64,000 nt of DNA from Candidatus Cloacimonadota bacterium (GCA_012728875.1 JAAYEF010000031.1:124001-188000), one strand, 5' to 3'. Shown: positions 10,301 to 20,344, counted from the first letter of the stretch. Numbers and translations are program-made. Notes: a model not told the origin generated them from the sequence alone.

Positions 10301-11584
10301 CGGATTCATTTTACGGGAGAGAATACTGACAACGCATCTGGAAACGACAGGCTCGACAACTTCAGCCTGCACGGGATTCCCTTGCCCGAGGTGAATCTGC
10401 CGCCTCTGGTGATTGAGATTCCCGCGCTCCAAAAAGCCATTGAAGAAGGTGACGCTCTGCAGATTGAGCTGGGCAATCTTTTCCAGGACCCGGAAAATGA
10501 TTTCCTGAGCTTCACGGTCGGTTCATCCCGTCCGGATTTTGTTCAGGCTCAATTGCTTGGCGATGTTTTGAGCCTCACACCCCTCAGAAGAGGAGACGCC
10601 CTCATCACAGTTTCTGCCAACGACGGCTTCAATGAAGATGTCAACATCGAGTTCAAGGTTTTGGTCTATCCCAAAGCCTACAGCTTCAGCGATTCCGGCT
10701 ACAGCTTCAATGCCTGGGATGCCGGCACCCCGGAATTGGTCTATCCTCAGCACATGCTGTTCCTGCAATCCGACGTGGATGACCCCGGCTTGGCCCAGCC
10801 ATTGGAACATGCCTATCACATCGAACACGATGACTATCACGCAAGCGACTCCGGCAGTATCGGTTATCCCTATCAGCTCACAGGCCGCAGCCGCCTCAAC
10901 GGTTTGGGCGAGGATGGCATATCCTTTATCAACACCGGCCGCGGCCGCGATCTGGGCGGCGCCTTGCTGGCCTTGAACACCGTTGGCGAAGAGGAACTGG
11001 AGCTAAGCTGGCTGGGTGGCACGCTTTTGCGCAACAATCGGGTGTATGCCATCCGCCTGCAATATCGCATCGGCATCGATGGTGATTTCAGTGACTTTCT
11101 GATGGATGGCAGTCCGGTGGAATACCTCGCCGCCAACGATGGTGACAGCCAGGTTTTCAGCGGTTTGCAGCTTCCCGCCGAGCTTTTGGGACAGGAATAT
11201 CTGCAGCTGCTGTGGAAATATTACCACGTCAGCGGCGGCAGCGGTTCCCGTGCCCAGTTGCGTCTGGACGAGATCAGCATTCGGCGCCCGGATGCAGGAC
11301 TTCCCCCGGTGGAAGAGCTGAGGATCAGCCACGTTCCAGAAAGCGAGGGGATCCTGCTTGAGTGGAACCATCCCGGCACCGTGAGCAGATTCCTGATCTA
11401 CAGCAGTGATATGCCATATTTCAGCCCGGATGCCGAAAACTTCCTGACCGCGGTGGACTATCCTCAAACCCAATACCTCGATCCCGAGCCTCAGGACAGA
11501 AGGTTTTACATTGTGATCGCGGAACGGGATGCAAACGCCGCAGCCGGCACAGGAAGACGTCAGATCCATAAAAATACAAAATAA
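7322..11584 (+). CDS. Secreted CotH-kinase-family protein with lamin-tail, chitobiase-like, InlB-repeat-like and other Ig-like domains
   Basis: INELMGSNETIIADNDGDYEDWVELWN (lamin tail), VVYSLDGSEPD, FRLHGGWSTLYSRKSLRLYARDIYG...RWLMYDTDLGF (CotH), LPGYVFSHWEGDAQG (InlB-like). Confidence 0.85.
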   Translation: MTKYVKPTALASLLFFFFICAIYGSSSTMPILSNRAIYGVCINELMGSNETIIADNDGDYEDWVELWNHGEEAVSLEGWGLSDKASEPFRWVFPAVVLQPDQFMLVWCSKKDRAVAGAPLHTNFGISSSGEEIFLTHPSGTLADLAPAIASQADISVGRFPDGTGPWFFFDQPTPLAPNTSPYYTEILAPPVFSMPGGFYSEGFDLLLTHPDPEVTVVYSLDGSEPDLGNLNGTVYQYKNSYRASPSNPEAPMLENSYQSHLYQAPLLIHDRSPEADKMSQMSSTYDYIPAYFPSNPVTKGTVVRAKAFKPNALASETITNTYFVFAEGRGRYQLPVVSFSVQEDLFFDYQNGIYTAGVDFDTWRASNPNSTAMGSIGNWTRSGEEWEYPAHFELFETESNNAALSQRVGFRLHGGWSTLYSRKSLRLYARDIYGTSSFDHNIFKDQPYSSYKRIILRNSGNDYHRTQLKDATIQEICKNLHFDTQASQPSVLFVNGEYWGIHNIRERYDKHYLARVYGVDSENLDLLETYSDINEGDRVHFNAMMTYIRNHNLSNPTYFEHVSTLMDIENFMDYQIAEIFIRNHDWPGNNVKYWRLRTNAYLPDAPYGHDGRWRWLMYDTDLGFLNAAESADNTLIWATTHGSAHSTKILNGLLKNQGFKTAFINRFADLMNSHFAPAHMIEIIQKNKAVIAPEIPEQIVRWKVPTTQAQWNNFVNWMIAFANNRPAHQRQHLRDFFDIPGDILVTLDVNDNQQGLLRINSIDVSDGTPGINEAPYPWDGIYFHGIPIEVEAKALPGYVFSHWEGDAQGTEPILTLTPDGDLYLKAVFTQSGLSDAEIIHYWHFNSLPDGTLISVASDYSVLGTATITYPGTGDGYMDRRTHRAADPVSNLNLLMGQEPNQGAVLRLRNPSDTRELIVEAPSTGFQTISGAYATSRTSNGATQQELYYSTDGGASWTQIGSTYSLPELPDWILRTFDISSDEAANNNENLMFRIHFTGENTDNASGNDRLDNFSLHGIPLPEVNLPPLVIEIPALQKAIEEGDALQIELGNLFQDPENDFLSFTVGSSRPDFVQAQLLGDVLSLTPLRRGDALITVSANDGFNEDVNIEFKVLVYPKAYSFSDSGYSFNAWDAGTPELVYPQHMLFLQSDVDDPGLAQPLEHAYHIEHDDYHASDSGSIGYPYQLTGRSRLNGLGEDGISFINTGRGRDLGGALLALNTVGEEELELSWLGGTLLRNNRVYAIRLQYRIGIDGDFSDFLMDGSPVEYLAANDGDSQVFSGLQLPAELLGQEYLQLLWKYYHVSGGSGSRAQLRLDEISIRRPDAGLPPVEELRISHVPESEGILLEWNHPGTVSRFLIYSSDMPYFSPDAENFLTAVDYPQTQYLDPEPQDRRFYIVIAERDANAAAGTGRRQIHKNTK

Positions 11585-11594
11585 AGGCAAGCTA

Positions 11595-12290
11595 TTGAAA
11601 GCGATAATTCTTTCAGGTGGATTGGGAACCAGATTAAAACCCTTCACCGAAGTGATTCCAAAGCCGCTTTTACCCATCGGGGAGAAAGCGGTTTTGGAAA
11701 TCCAAATCGAACACTTGCGTGAACACGGGTTCACGGACATTTATCTGGCAACGAACTACAAGTCGTCCTACATTGAAAACTTCTTTGGCGATGGCAGCAA
11801 ATATGGAGTCCATCTGCAGATCAGCAAGGAAGACAAACCCCTGGGCACGGTGGGTCCGGTCAAACTCTTGGAAGATAAACTGGACGATGCCTTCCTGGTG
11901 ATGAATGGAGATATCCTCACCCTTTTGGACTATGGAAAAATGTACAGTTTTGCCAGCAGCCAGGAATCGCTGCTCACGATTGGGACCAAGGAAATCATCA
12001 CCCCCTTCCAGTTTGGAAACATCTACACGGAAGGGGATTTTGTGACGGGTATAGACGAAAAACCGGATATCCGAACCACAATTCTGGCGGGGATTTACAT
12101 CTTCAAGCCCGCAGCCTTGGATCTGATTCCCGCGGATACATATTATGGCATGGACACGTTCATCAAGGACATGATCGCGCACTCACGCCCCATAACCCAC
12201 TATCCCATAAAAGAATACTGGCTGGATATCGGCCGGATAGACGATTATGAGAAGGCCCAGGAAATCTATAAGGAACGCTTTGCGACCTAA
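11595..12290 (+). CDS. Sugar-1-phosphate nucleotidyltransferase
   Basis: KAIILSGGLGTRLKPFTEVIPKPLLPIGEKAVLEIQIEHL. Probable TTG start at 11595, after the CotH stop. Confidence 0.88.
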   Translation: MKAIILSGGLGTRLKPFTEVIPKPLLPIGEKAVLEIQIEHLREHGFTDIYLATNYKSSYIENFFGDGSKYGVHLQISKEDKPLGTVGPVKLLEDKLDDAFLVMNGDILTLLDYGKMYSFASSQESLLTIGTKEIITPFQFGNIYTEGDFVTGIDEKPDIRTTILAGIYIFKPAALDLIPADTYYGMDTFIKDMIAHSRPITHYPIKEYWLDIGRIDDYEKAQEIYKERFAT

Positions 12291-12293
12291 GCA

Positions 12294-13403
12294 ATGGAAC
12301 AGGTTAAAACGCTTGTAATCGGGGCGGGAGCAGTGGGTTTGGCAGTTGCACGCGAACTTGCCCAGGATGATCCCGATCTGGTGCTTGTGGACAAGGAACC
12401 CAGTTTTGGCCGCCACACCAGCAGCAGAAACAGCGAAGTGATACACGCCGGTCATTATTATCAGCCGGGCTCGCTGAAGGCCAGGCTCTGCGCGGAAGGA
12501 AATTCGCTGCTCTATAACTTCCTGGAAAGCAACGCCCTTCCCCACAAAAAAACGGGTAAAATCATCGTTGCCACCAATGAAGCCGAGATCTCCGTGCTAA
12601 ACAAATATATGGAACTGGGAACGATAAACGGCGTCCCAGACATGCGCATGATGAGCAAGGCTGAAACCCAAGCCCTGGAACCGCGGGTGAAATGCGTTGC
12701 CGGGCTACATCTCCCCAGCACCGGCATCTTCGACACCCATGCCTTCATGCAGTGTTTGGAACAGCAGGCGGAAAAACTGGGCGCCTTTGTGGTTTACGGC
12801 ATGGAAGTGACACAGATCCAAAAGCAGGCGGATCGCTATCTGGTAAGTTTTACCAACGGCGATGTGTTTGAATGTGAGCAGGTGCTAAACTGTGCCGGAC
12901 TTTGGGCGGATCAAGTTGCACAAATGGCTGGCATCGATCTGCAAAGCTCCTCCCTGAAACAGCATTGGTGCAAGGGCGAATACTATAAAAGCACCAAAAT
13001 CAAGGATATCAAGCATTTGATCTATCCGGTTGCGGATCCCGCCGGCATTTTTCTGGGCATCCATCTCACCCTGAACCTGAATGGTGAGGTGAGATTTGGC
13101 CCCAACGCCTTCTATGTGGACCGCATCGACTACCAGTTCGAGGACAAATATTTGGAAGATTTCCATGTGTCCGTGAACCGCTATCTGGATGTGCCGCTTG
13201 TGGATTTGGAACCGGACGACACCGGCATCCGTGCCAAATTGCAGGGTCCCGAGGATGGCTTCCGGGATTTTTATATTCAGGAGGAATCATCCCACGGACT
13301 TTGTGGCTTGGTGAATTTGATTGGCATCGAATCCCCCGGCTTGACTGCCAGCCTGGCGATCGCGCGCCATGTGGCGGCTTTGTTGAAACTCAAGCGGGAT
13401 TAG
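12294..13403 (+). CDS. FAD-dependent oxidoreductase, L-2-hydroxyglutarate oxidase (LhgO)-like
   Basis: TLVIGAGAVGLAVARELAQ, HTSSRNSEVIHAGHYY, VNLIGIESPGLTASLAIARHVA. Confidence 0.8.
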   Translation: MEQVKTLVIGAGAVGLAVARELAQDDPDLVLVDKEPSFGRHTSSRNSEVIHAGHYYQPGSLKARLCAEGNSLLYNFLESNALPHKKTGKIIVATNEAEISVLNKYMELGTINGVPDMRMMSKAETQALEPRVKCVAGLHLPSTGIFDTHAFMQCLEQQAEKLGAFVVYGMEVTQIQKQADRYLVSFTNGDVFECEQVLNCAGLWADQVAQMAGIDLQSSSLKQHWCKGEYYKSTKIKDIKHLIYPVADPAGIFLGIHLTLNLNGEVRFGPNAFYVDRIDYQFEDKYLEDFHVSVNRYLDVPLVDLEPDDTGIRAKLQGPEDGFRDFYIQEESSHGLCGLVNLIGIESPGLTASLAIARHVAALLKLKRD

Positions 13404-13444
13404 CTTAAGATATTTTAATTATATACAGATAAGAAGGAGACTAC

Positions 13445-14416
13445 ATGAAAGTTCTGGTCACCGGAGCAGCCGGATACATTGGATCGGTTCTGGTTCGCCA
13501 GCTTCTGAAGCAAGGAAAAGAAGTTTTGGCGGTGGACAAGTTGATGTTTGGAGGCGAAAGCCTGATTGGAGTTTACAACGACCCGCTATTCAGCTTTGTG
13601 AAAGCGGACATCACCGATGTGCAAAGCATGAAACCATTGCTGGAAGCCGCGGACGCGGTGGTCCATTTGGCAGCGATCGTGGGCGACCCCGCCTGTGCCC
13701 AGCAGCCGGAATTGGCGAATACCATAAATTGGGAGGGCAGCAAAAAGCTGCTGGAGCTTTGTTCGCAAACCCCGGGCGTGAAACGCTTTATCTTTGCCTC
13801 CACCTGCAGCAACTATGGCAAAATGGAAGGAGATGATTTTATCACCGAAGAATCTCCCATGCGACCGGTTTCGCTTTATGCGGAACTGAAAGTGAAGTTT
13901 GAAAACCATCTGCTGAATACTGAATTTCGGGACGACCTCTGCGTCACAGCCCTGCGTTTTGCCACCGTTTATGGCCTTTCTCCGCGCATCCGTTTTGACC
14001 TGACCGTGAACGAATTTACCCGTGATGTGGCTTTGGGCAGAGAATTGGTGATTTTTGGGGAGCAATTCTGGCGTCCTTATTGCCACGTGGAAGACCTCGC
14101 CCGTGCCTGTATCCATGTCTTGGATGCCGAGCCTTCGCAGGTAAACAAAAACGTGTTCAATGTGGGAGACACCCAGGAAAACTACCAGAAAAAGATGCTG
14201 GCGGAAGAACTGGCGAAGTTGATTCCCAGCATGAAGGTCAAATATGTACAAAAAAACGAAGACCCCAGAGATTACCGGGTCGCGTTTGAAAAGATCAAGA
14301 ACACGCTTGGCTTCCAGATCAGTAAAAAAGTGCCGGATGGAATGCGGGAGATCATCAGCATTCTGGGTGACGGCATTATTGCCGACCCCGACAGCCCCAA
14401 ATATAAAAACACTTAA
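13445..14416 (+). CDS. NAD-dependent epimerase/dehydratase (extended SDR)
   Basis: MKVLVTGAAGYIGSVLVRQLL, HLAAIVGDPACAQQP, SVYAELK-type active site (SLYAELKVKFE). Confidence 0.88.
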   Translation: MKVLVTGAAGYIGSVLVRQLLKQGKEVLAVDKLMFGGESLIGVYNDPLFSFVKADITDVQSMKPLLEAADAVVHLAAIVGDPACAQQPELANTINWEGSKKLLELCSQTPGVKRFIFASTCSNYGKMEGDDFITEESPMRPVSLYAELKVKFENHLLNTEFRDDLCVTALRFATVYGLSPRIRFDLTVNEFTRDVALGRELVIFGEQFWRPYCHVEDLARACIHVLDAEPSQVNKNVFNVGDTQENYQKKMLAEELAKLIPSMKVKYVQKNEDPRDYRVAFEKIKNTLGFQISKKVPDGMREIISILGDGIIADPDSPKYKNT

Positions 14417-14774
14417 GAGGAATCTGTATGCCCGGCTGCCTGGAACTTTGAAAAATGATTTATCAGCCCAGAACCAAATTGATTAGTCGAGATCAATGTT
14501 CTGCGTCCTGATGACGAACTTCCCAAAGTGTAAGAGCTTACGATCAGCCCTGTTTCAGAGGGTATGAAAACTCATCAAAAACCCCCTCGTCTGCCAGACT
14601 TTCCGATAAATACAGTAATCGATAGTGTCCTTTGCGTGGATAATGCCCTGCCATGGAGACTTTTTTATACAGAATTCCCTTTTGGAAAAAGCTCAAACAA
14701 GCTTAGAAACCAAAATTTTGAATCTACACTGACATTTGGGACCAGCTTAGAAAATTCATTTTGGAGACAAGAAA

Positions 14775-15929
14775 ATGCCATTGGTAAGAGATATAACTCA
14801 AAAACTCTATTTTTATGCCATTAATTTCAACAGAGCCTTATGTTATCATAGTATATTTCGCAAGATTTTGAAGGGTAAGCAGTTGCCGGATGTTAAGCCA
14901 GAGATAAGAAAGGACTACAAGACTTTATGGAAATCTATTGGAAGGAATCCCGGATCTTTGTTTCTCAAGTGTATGATTAGTATATCCGGGGTTGAATCTC
15001 CTTATTATGTGACAGACTATATATATTATACAGCCATAGAACCTATCCTTAACTACACATTATTTAGCTATCCTTATAACGACAAGAATTTTTATGAGCG
15101 CTATCTGAGCGAATATGCCGATCTGTTTCCACGTGTTTACCTTAGAGGGATGAACAGTTCTTTTTATGACAAAGACTACAAATGGTTAACTGACAAGGAA
15201 GCTGAAAAGATTATTTTGAATTTGAATCCTGATTACGAATACATTCTGAAACCGGCAACAGAATCGGGAGCCGGGAAAAACGTAAGTTTGCTCAAATTCA
15301 AGAACAACCTGGCTTACATTGATGGGGAAGAGATCAAGGTTTCGGATCTTCTAAATGGTTTACGACAGGGGATATACCATAATTTTGTGCTGCAAGAAAG
15401 GATTAAACAAAGCGATTGGTTTGGACATATTGGCTCTGATGCAACCAATATTATAAGAATTTTTACCTATAGATCGGTTAAGACGAACGAAGTCCACATA
15501 CTACACTCATATTTCAGGTATGCATATAAAAACGAAAAGTTTTTGCACTATTTAAAACACGGAGGTTTACGACAGGGAATCAGTCCCGAGGGTTTTCTGG
15601 ATGATTTCGCGATGGATTATTACGGGAACAAATTCAGCGCCACAGAACATGTGGATTTTTACAAGACTGCCAAAGTTCCCCACTATGAAAAGATGGTTGC
15701 ATTAGCCAGGGAAATTGGCAGCAAATATACATATCATCGCCTATTGGGGTTCGATTTTATTGTGGATTCAAACGAAGAGGTTAGGGTGCTGGAATTGAAT
15801 ACGCGTCAAATTGGCAGGCTTCACCACCAAATGATAGCCGGTCCCTTATTCGGCGAATTTACAAACGAGGTGGTCGAATATTGCCGTAACAACAAAAAAT
15901 CCCCATTTCTATACCCTTACTATAAATGA
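14775..15929 (+). CDS. Sugar-transfer-associated ATP-grasp protein
   Basis: YILKPATESGAGKNVSLLK, SDATNIIRIFTYRS, LLGFDFIVDSNEEVRVLELNTRQIG. Confidence 0.75.
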   Translation: MPLVRDITQKLYFYAINFNRALCYHSIFRKILKGKQLPDVKPEIRKDYKTLWKSIGRNPGSLFLKCMISISGVESPYYVTDYIYYTAIEPILNYTLFSYPYNDKNFYERYLSEYADLFPRVYLRGMNSSFYDKDYKWLTDKEAEKIILNLNPDYEYILKPATESGAGKNVSLLKFKNNLAYIDGEEIKVSDLLNGLRQGIYHNFVLQERIKQSDWFGHIGSDATNIIRIFTYRSVKTNEVHILHSYFRYAYKNEKFLHYLKHGGLRQGISPEGFLDDFAMDYYGNKFSATEHVDFYKTAKVPHYEKMVALAREIGSKYTYHRLLGFDFIVDSNEEVRVLELNTRQIGRLHHQMIAGPLFGEFTNEVVEYCRNNKKSPFLYPYYK

Positions 15930-15953
15930 CGTTGTCATAAGCAGGAATATATT

Positions 15954-16430
15954 ATGATTAGTATAAATCAGGTTGACACACTTGAGAGTCTTGAACGTTT
16001 CGTTGATCGCAGTGCTGTGGAATTATTCATTCACAATGAGATGAAACCGTTTCATGATCCGGTCTCGGCGATAAGCAAATCTTTGGACTACGCTTTTTCC
16101 AAAGACGAGGGGAAGGGTGGATATGTTCTTGTTGCCTTGGAAAACAATGTTTTGGTAGGCATCACAGTTGTAAACCAAAGTGGAATGGATGAATACATTC
16201 CCAGTGTTTTTTTGGTTTATATTGCCGTGAAGGAATCCCACAGGGGAAAAGGCTTAGGCAAGAGTATGATCAAGCGGGTGATTAAGAATTCGCCAAGCTC
16301 TATCGCCCTACATGTGGAATATGATAATCCTGCTAAAAAACTGTATGAGAATATTGGTTTTGTGTCAAAATATGCTGAAATGCGCTACGAAGGGGAGTTG
16401 GAAAATGGCAACAGTAAAAATCCATATTGA
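15954..16430 (+). CDS. GNAT family N-acetyltransferase
   Basis: VFLVYIAVKESHRGKGLGKSMIKRVIKNSPSSIALHVEYDNPAKKLYENIGFV. Confidence 0.88.
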   Translation: MISINQVDTLESLERFVDRSAVELFIHNEMKPFHDPVSAISKSLDYAFSKDEGKGGYVLVALENNVLVGITVVNQSGMDEYIPSVFLVYIAVKESHRGKGLGKSMIKRVIKNSPSSIALHVEYDNPAKKLYENIGFVSKYAEMRYEGELENGNSKNPY

Positions 16431-17478
16431 CAGAATATATGATAATATCGAGAAAATCCACGCTTTGATGGCAAAAAACGATAAAGAATGGTCGTTGGTA
16501 ATAAAATGTCTGGGCGGAGAGCGCGAGATAATTGCAATGGTGTTGGAACACCCGCTGATAAACAAAATCCACTCCATTTCGTCGACCCAGTGGCAAGAAT
16601 TGAAGCTGGTCAAGGAACTGCACAATAATTTGAGAACAATTGTGATCAGGCCAACCTTCGACAAATATGGCGGGGAAATCGTTGCAAACAGTGATATCTC
16701 TTTGGAAACCTCGCTTGCCACCATACAAAGCTTAAATTTCGATGCCAAAAAAGCAGAGAAAATTCACAATATCATTGTCATGATTGAAATGGGAGACCTG
16801 AGAGAAGGCATTAAAAGAGAGGGTTTGATCCCATTTTATAATAATATCTTTGAACTTGAAAACATCAAGATTGTAGGCATTGGAGCCAATCTTGGTTGTA
16901 TGTTTGGAGATTTACCCACTTACGATAAATTGTTGCATTTGGTGCTCTACGGTCAGCTCCTTGAGGCAAAATACAATCATAAAATGGAGCTGATTTCTGG
17001 AGGAACCTCCATAACACTTCCTCTCTTGGACACTGGAGAAGTGCCTCTTGGGGTCAATCATTTTCGGATTGGTGAAGCGGTGTTTTTGGGAACCACACCC
17101 TATACCGACAAAAGATATGCCAATCTTAATACAGATTGTTTTGAGTTTGAAGCCAATATACTGGAACTATACAGGAAAGAGAGCCTGCCAGAAAAAAATT
17201 TGCGGCTAAGCGCCAATAATGTCGCTGGTTCAGCTTCAACTGAACACGGCAGCTATAAGGCTCTTGTTGATTTTGGGAAAATTGACGTTGATCCCAGAAA
17301 CCTTATCTCAACTGATAAGAAAGTAAAGTTTTTTGGCAATAGTTCCGACCTGTCTGTTTACGACTTGGGAGAAAACACCCGGGGATATAATGTGGGGGAT
17401 GTGTTGACATTTAAATTGAAATATATGGGGCTTACCCGGTTAATGAACTCTAAATACATTGAAAAAACAATGCTATAA
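16405..17478 (+). CDS. PLP-dependent alanine/ornithine racemase family protein
   Basis: VKIHIDRIYDNIEKI, SLVIKCLGGEREI, VMIEMGDLREGI, VGIGANLGCMFG, ELISGGTSITLPLLDTGEVPLGVNHFRIGEAVFLGTTPY. Start reset to ATG 16405, overlapping the GNAT gene. Confidence 0.8.
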   Translation: MATVKIHIDRIYDNIEKIHALMAKNDKEWSLVIKCLGGEREIIAMVLEHPLINKIHSISSTQWQELKLVKELHNNLRTIVIRPTFDKYGGEIVANSDISLETSLATIQSLNFDAKKAEKIHNIIVMIEMGDLREGIKREGLIPFYNNIFELENIKIVGIGANLGCMFGDLPTYDKLLHLVLYGQLLEAKYNHKMELISGGTSITLPLLDTGEVPLGVNHFRIGEAVFLGTTPYTDKRYANLNTDCFEFEANILELYRKESLPEKNLRLSANNVAGSASTEHGSYKALVDFGKIDVDPRNLISTDKKVKFFGNSSDLSVYDLGENTRGYNVGDVLTFKLKYMGLTRLMNSKYIEKTML

Positions 17479-17577
17479 CCAAATTAGGTAAATGTTCAGA
17501 GCAAGGTTCCAAAATAGTGTTGTACCCCAAAATGATGTCTGCCTAACACAAATCAATACAGCGCATTAGCCAAGCCT

Positions 17578-17615
17578 GGACGCTGCCTCTTTGCAAGCAA
17601 CCCGGCGAAAGCGTG
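17578..17615. repeat. 38-nt dispersed intergenic repeat, copy 2
   Basis: ggacgctgcctctttgcaagcaacccggcgaaagcgtg; 31/38 identical to 7177-7214. Confidence 0.7.
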
Positions 17616-17718
17616 GGGTGAAAGCTTCCATAAAGCTATCAATTTCCTTATGTGACAAAAATAAGAAAACCAAAACCGATTTAACCTTTTAGCCTCCAAA
17701 CCCTGTTAAGGAGTTCCG

Positions 17719-18582
17719 ATGAAAGGAATCATTCTCGCCGGCGGCTCCGGAACCCGCCTGCACCCTTTAACCATTTCCGTCAGCAAACAATTGATGCCGG
17801 TTTACGACAAACCGATGATCTACTATCCGCTTTCCACCCTGATGCTCACCGGCATCCGGGAGGTTTTGATCATCACCACCCCTGAAGACCAAGCCAGTTT
17901 CCAAAAGCTTTTGGGCGACGGAAGCCAACTGGGCATGCGCTTTGCATATCAGGTGCAGGCGGTTCCCAACGGCCTGGCCCAGGCTTTTGTGATTGGTGCC
18001 GATTTTGTGGGTTCAGACAAAGTCTGCCTGATTTTGGGCGACAATATCTTCTACGGTGCTGATCTCGCCAAACGTTTGGATAAATGCACCGACCCCGATG
18101 GCGCAATCGTTACAGCCTACCCTGTGAAAGACCCCCAACGCTATGGAGTGGTGGAATTTGACCACAAAAACCAAGCCATCAGTCTGGAAGAAAAACCTGC
18201 CCAGCCAAAATCCAATTTCGCCGTCCCCGGACTCTATTTTTACGACAACAGCGTCTTGGAAGTGGCGGCAAAGCTCAAGCCCTCAGCCCGGGGCGAATAT
18301 GAGATTACGGATGTGAACAAGACCTATCTGGCGCAGGGAAAGCTGGATGTGATTGCCTTTGGACGTGGCACAGCCTGGCTGGATACGGGAACCTTTGAAA
18401 CGCTCTTGCAGGCTTCGCAGTTTGTGGAAATCATCGAACACCGCCAGGGCTTCAAAATCAGTTGCATCGAAGAAATCGCCTACCGCAAGGGCTTCATCGA
18501 CAAAGAGCAGTTGCTCAAGCTCGCCGAACCCATCAAAAAAAGCGGTTATGGCGAATATCTCATCAGCTTGGTTGGGGAATAA
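17719..18582 (+). CDS. rmlA: Glucose-1-phosphate thymidylyltransferase
   Basis: [57 protein letters not shown]. Confidence 0.96.
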   Translation: MKGIILAGGSGTRLHPLTISVSKQLMPVYDKPMIYYPLSTLMLTGIREVLIITTPEDQASFQKLLGDGSQLGMRFAYQVQAVPNGLAQAFVIGADFVGSDKVCLILGDNIFYGADLAKRLDKCTDPDGAIVTAYPVKDPQRYGVVEFDHKNQAISLEEKPAQPKSNFAVPGLYFYDNSVLEVAAKLKPSARGEYEITDVNKTYLAQGKLDVIAFGRGTAWLDTGTFETLLQASQFVEIIEHRQGFKISCIEEIAYRKGFIDKEQLLKLAEPIKKSGYGEYLISLVGE

Positions 18583-18790
18583 ATCAAATTAATGTCTTGA
18601 ATGTTTTCCCAGGACTGCGCTCGAAGAGGATGAAGAACCGAATTCTTTGGATTGGATAAGAATTTTTGAACAACGGAAAGGATAAGAATATTTTGCAAAC
18701 AGATAAATGTAACAATCACGTAAATGGCAACTTAAAAGACATTGGATCGGCAAACTTGTTGGGCTTGATTGCCAGGGAAGGAGATCGATA

Positions 18791-20320
18791 ATGCCGGCAG
18801 TAAACAACCAATACATCAAGAATATCGGCATTATCTCGCTGGGCCCCTTGGTTTCCACAATAATCGGTTTTTTTGCGGAGCCTTGGATTTCACGTATGTG
18901 GGGGCCCATTCCCTGGGGTGTTGGCGCATATTACACATCGGTGATGAACATCTTGTCGGGCTTGATGTTTTTGCGTTACAATTTTGCCATTGTGCAAGCC
19001 AGCACCAAGGAAAAGGCATACAACCTTGTGGCACTGTCTCTGCTGATAATGACTTTGATGCTGGTGATAGTTGCGCCCTTTTACAAGCAGATCAGCCAAT
19101 ATGGAAAGGCGGACTTTCCCTTTGAGAAATATGGGGCGGTCATGTTTCTTTCTGCCGCCATAACTTCCCTGGCAATTCTGTTGAGGTTTTGGTTTTCAGG
19201 GCAGAAGAAGTTTGTTGCCATCTCCGGCTCCATGATTTTGAGTTCCATTTCCAACACCGCCTTGCTGCTCATTTTCGGTGCTTTGGGCAAGGTGAGCGAA
19301 GGTAACATGATCTTCATCAGGGTGTTGTCCAATGTGCTGGTGACGGGGGTGCTGCTAATATCCTTTATCCGCAGAGATTTTTGGGAGATGCTGCGCAGCG
19401 TTAGTCTGAAAGGCATTGTTTCCGTGGCAAAGGAATTCAAGCGCTATCCTCTTTATGAGTATTGGGGTTTCGCGGCGAATGCAGTTTCTGTGGGCGTCCC
19501 GATCTTTCTGATCACCCGCTATTGGGGTCAGGAAGCCACTGGACTTTATGCCAAAGCCAACAATATCCTGGCCATGATGCTAAGCTTCGCGGGAAGCTCG
19601 GTGAATCAGGTTTTGCACAAGGAGGCTGCCGACATTGTGAACCGCGGCGAGAGCCCTGCCACACTTCTGATGCAGACCAGCGCCGGCGTGTCCAGATACA
19701 TGATTTTTCCCTCTGTGTTTTTAATCCTGCTGGCTCCGGAATTTTTTGGAGTGCTGCTGGGCAGCCGCTGGCATATTTCCGGAGTTTTTACCCAATACAT
19801 GACAATCTGGACATTCACTGCCATTTTATCAACCTCAGTATTGCCCATGTTTGGGATTCTTAACAAACAGCTTCAGCTTTCGGTGTTCACCATCACAACC
19901 TTGGTTCTGCGGGTCTTAATCCTGATGGGCATGGGCAGGAGGGGCGCGGATATTGTGTTTGCCACCGCGGTTTTCGCGTTTGCCAATGCTTTGGTTTTAG
20001 TGATTAAAACGATGTACATCATGTTCCAAAGTGGGGTCAATTTGGGTAAGTTTGGGGCGATACTCGGAAAATATCTGCTTGTGCTGCTTCCTTATATTGC
20101 TGCGGTGTTGATTATGAAGCATCTATTAAATCTCAGCGACCTGCTTCTGGTGATCATCAGCGTGGCGCTCGCCCTGCCCTATGTTTACTATTTTTACCTC
20201 TATAAATCTGAATTGGCTGACATGGTGCTTGCCAAGGGAAAAAACATGCTGCCCCTAAATGGGAGGTTTGCAAATCGTCACCTTGAAGAGATGCAAGATC
20301 CGGGGGATAAAGATATATGA
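18791..20320 (+). CDS. Polysaccharide flippase (Wzx/MATE-like), multi-TM
   Basis: Multi-TM protein with NIGIISLGPLVSTIIGFFAEPWISRMWGP N-terminus typical of oligosaccharide flippases. Confidence 0.85.
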   Translation: MPAVNNQYIKNIGIISLGPLVSTIIGFFAEPWISRMWGPIPWGVGAYYTSVMNILSGLMFLRYNFAIVQASTKEKAYNLVALSLLIMTLMLVIVAPFYKQISQYGKADFPFEKYGAVMFLSAAITSLAILLRFWFSGQKKFVAISGSMILSSISNTALLLIFGALGKVSEGNMIFIRVLSNVLVTGVLLISFIRRDFWEMLRSVSLKGIVSVAKEFKRYPLYEYWGFAANAVSVGVPIFLITRYWGQEATGLYAKANNILAMMLSFAGSSVNQVLHKEAADIVNRGESPATLLMQTSAGVSRYMIFPSVFLILLAPEFFGVLLGSRWHISGVFTQYMTIWTFTAILSTSVLPMFGILNKQLQLSVFTITTLVLRVLILMGMGRRGADIVFATAVFAFANALVLVIKTMYIMFQSGVNLGKFGAILGKYLLVLLPYIAAVLIMKHLLNLSDLLLVIISVALALPYVYYFYLYKSELADMVLAKGKNMLPLNGRFANRHLEEMQDPGDKDI

Positions 20321-20344
20321 CATCAAGGAGCCTGAGTACGTTTT

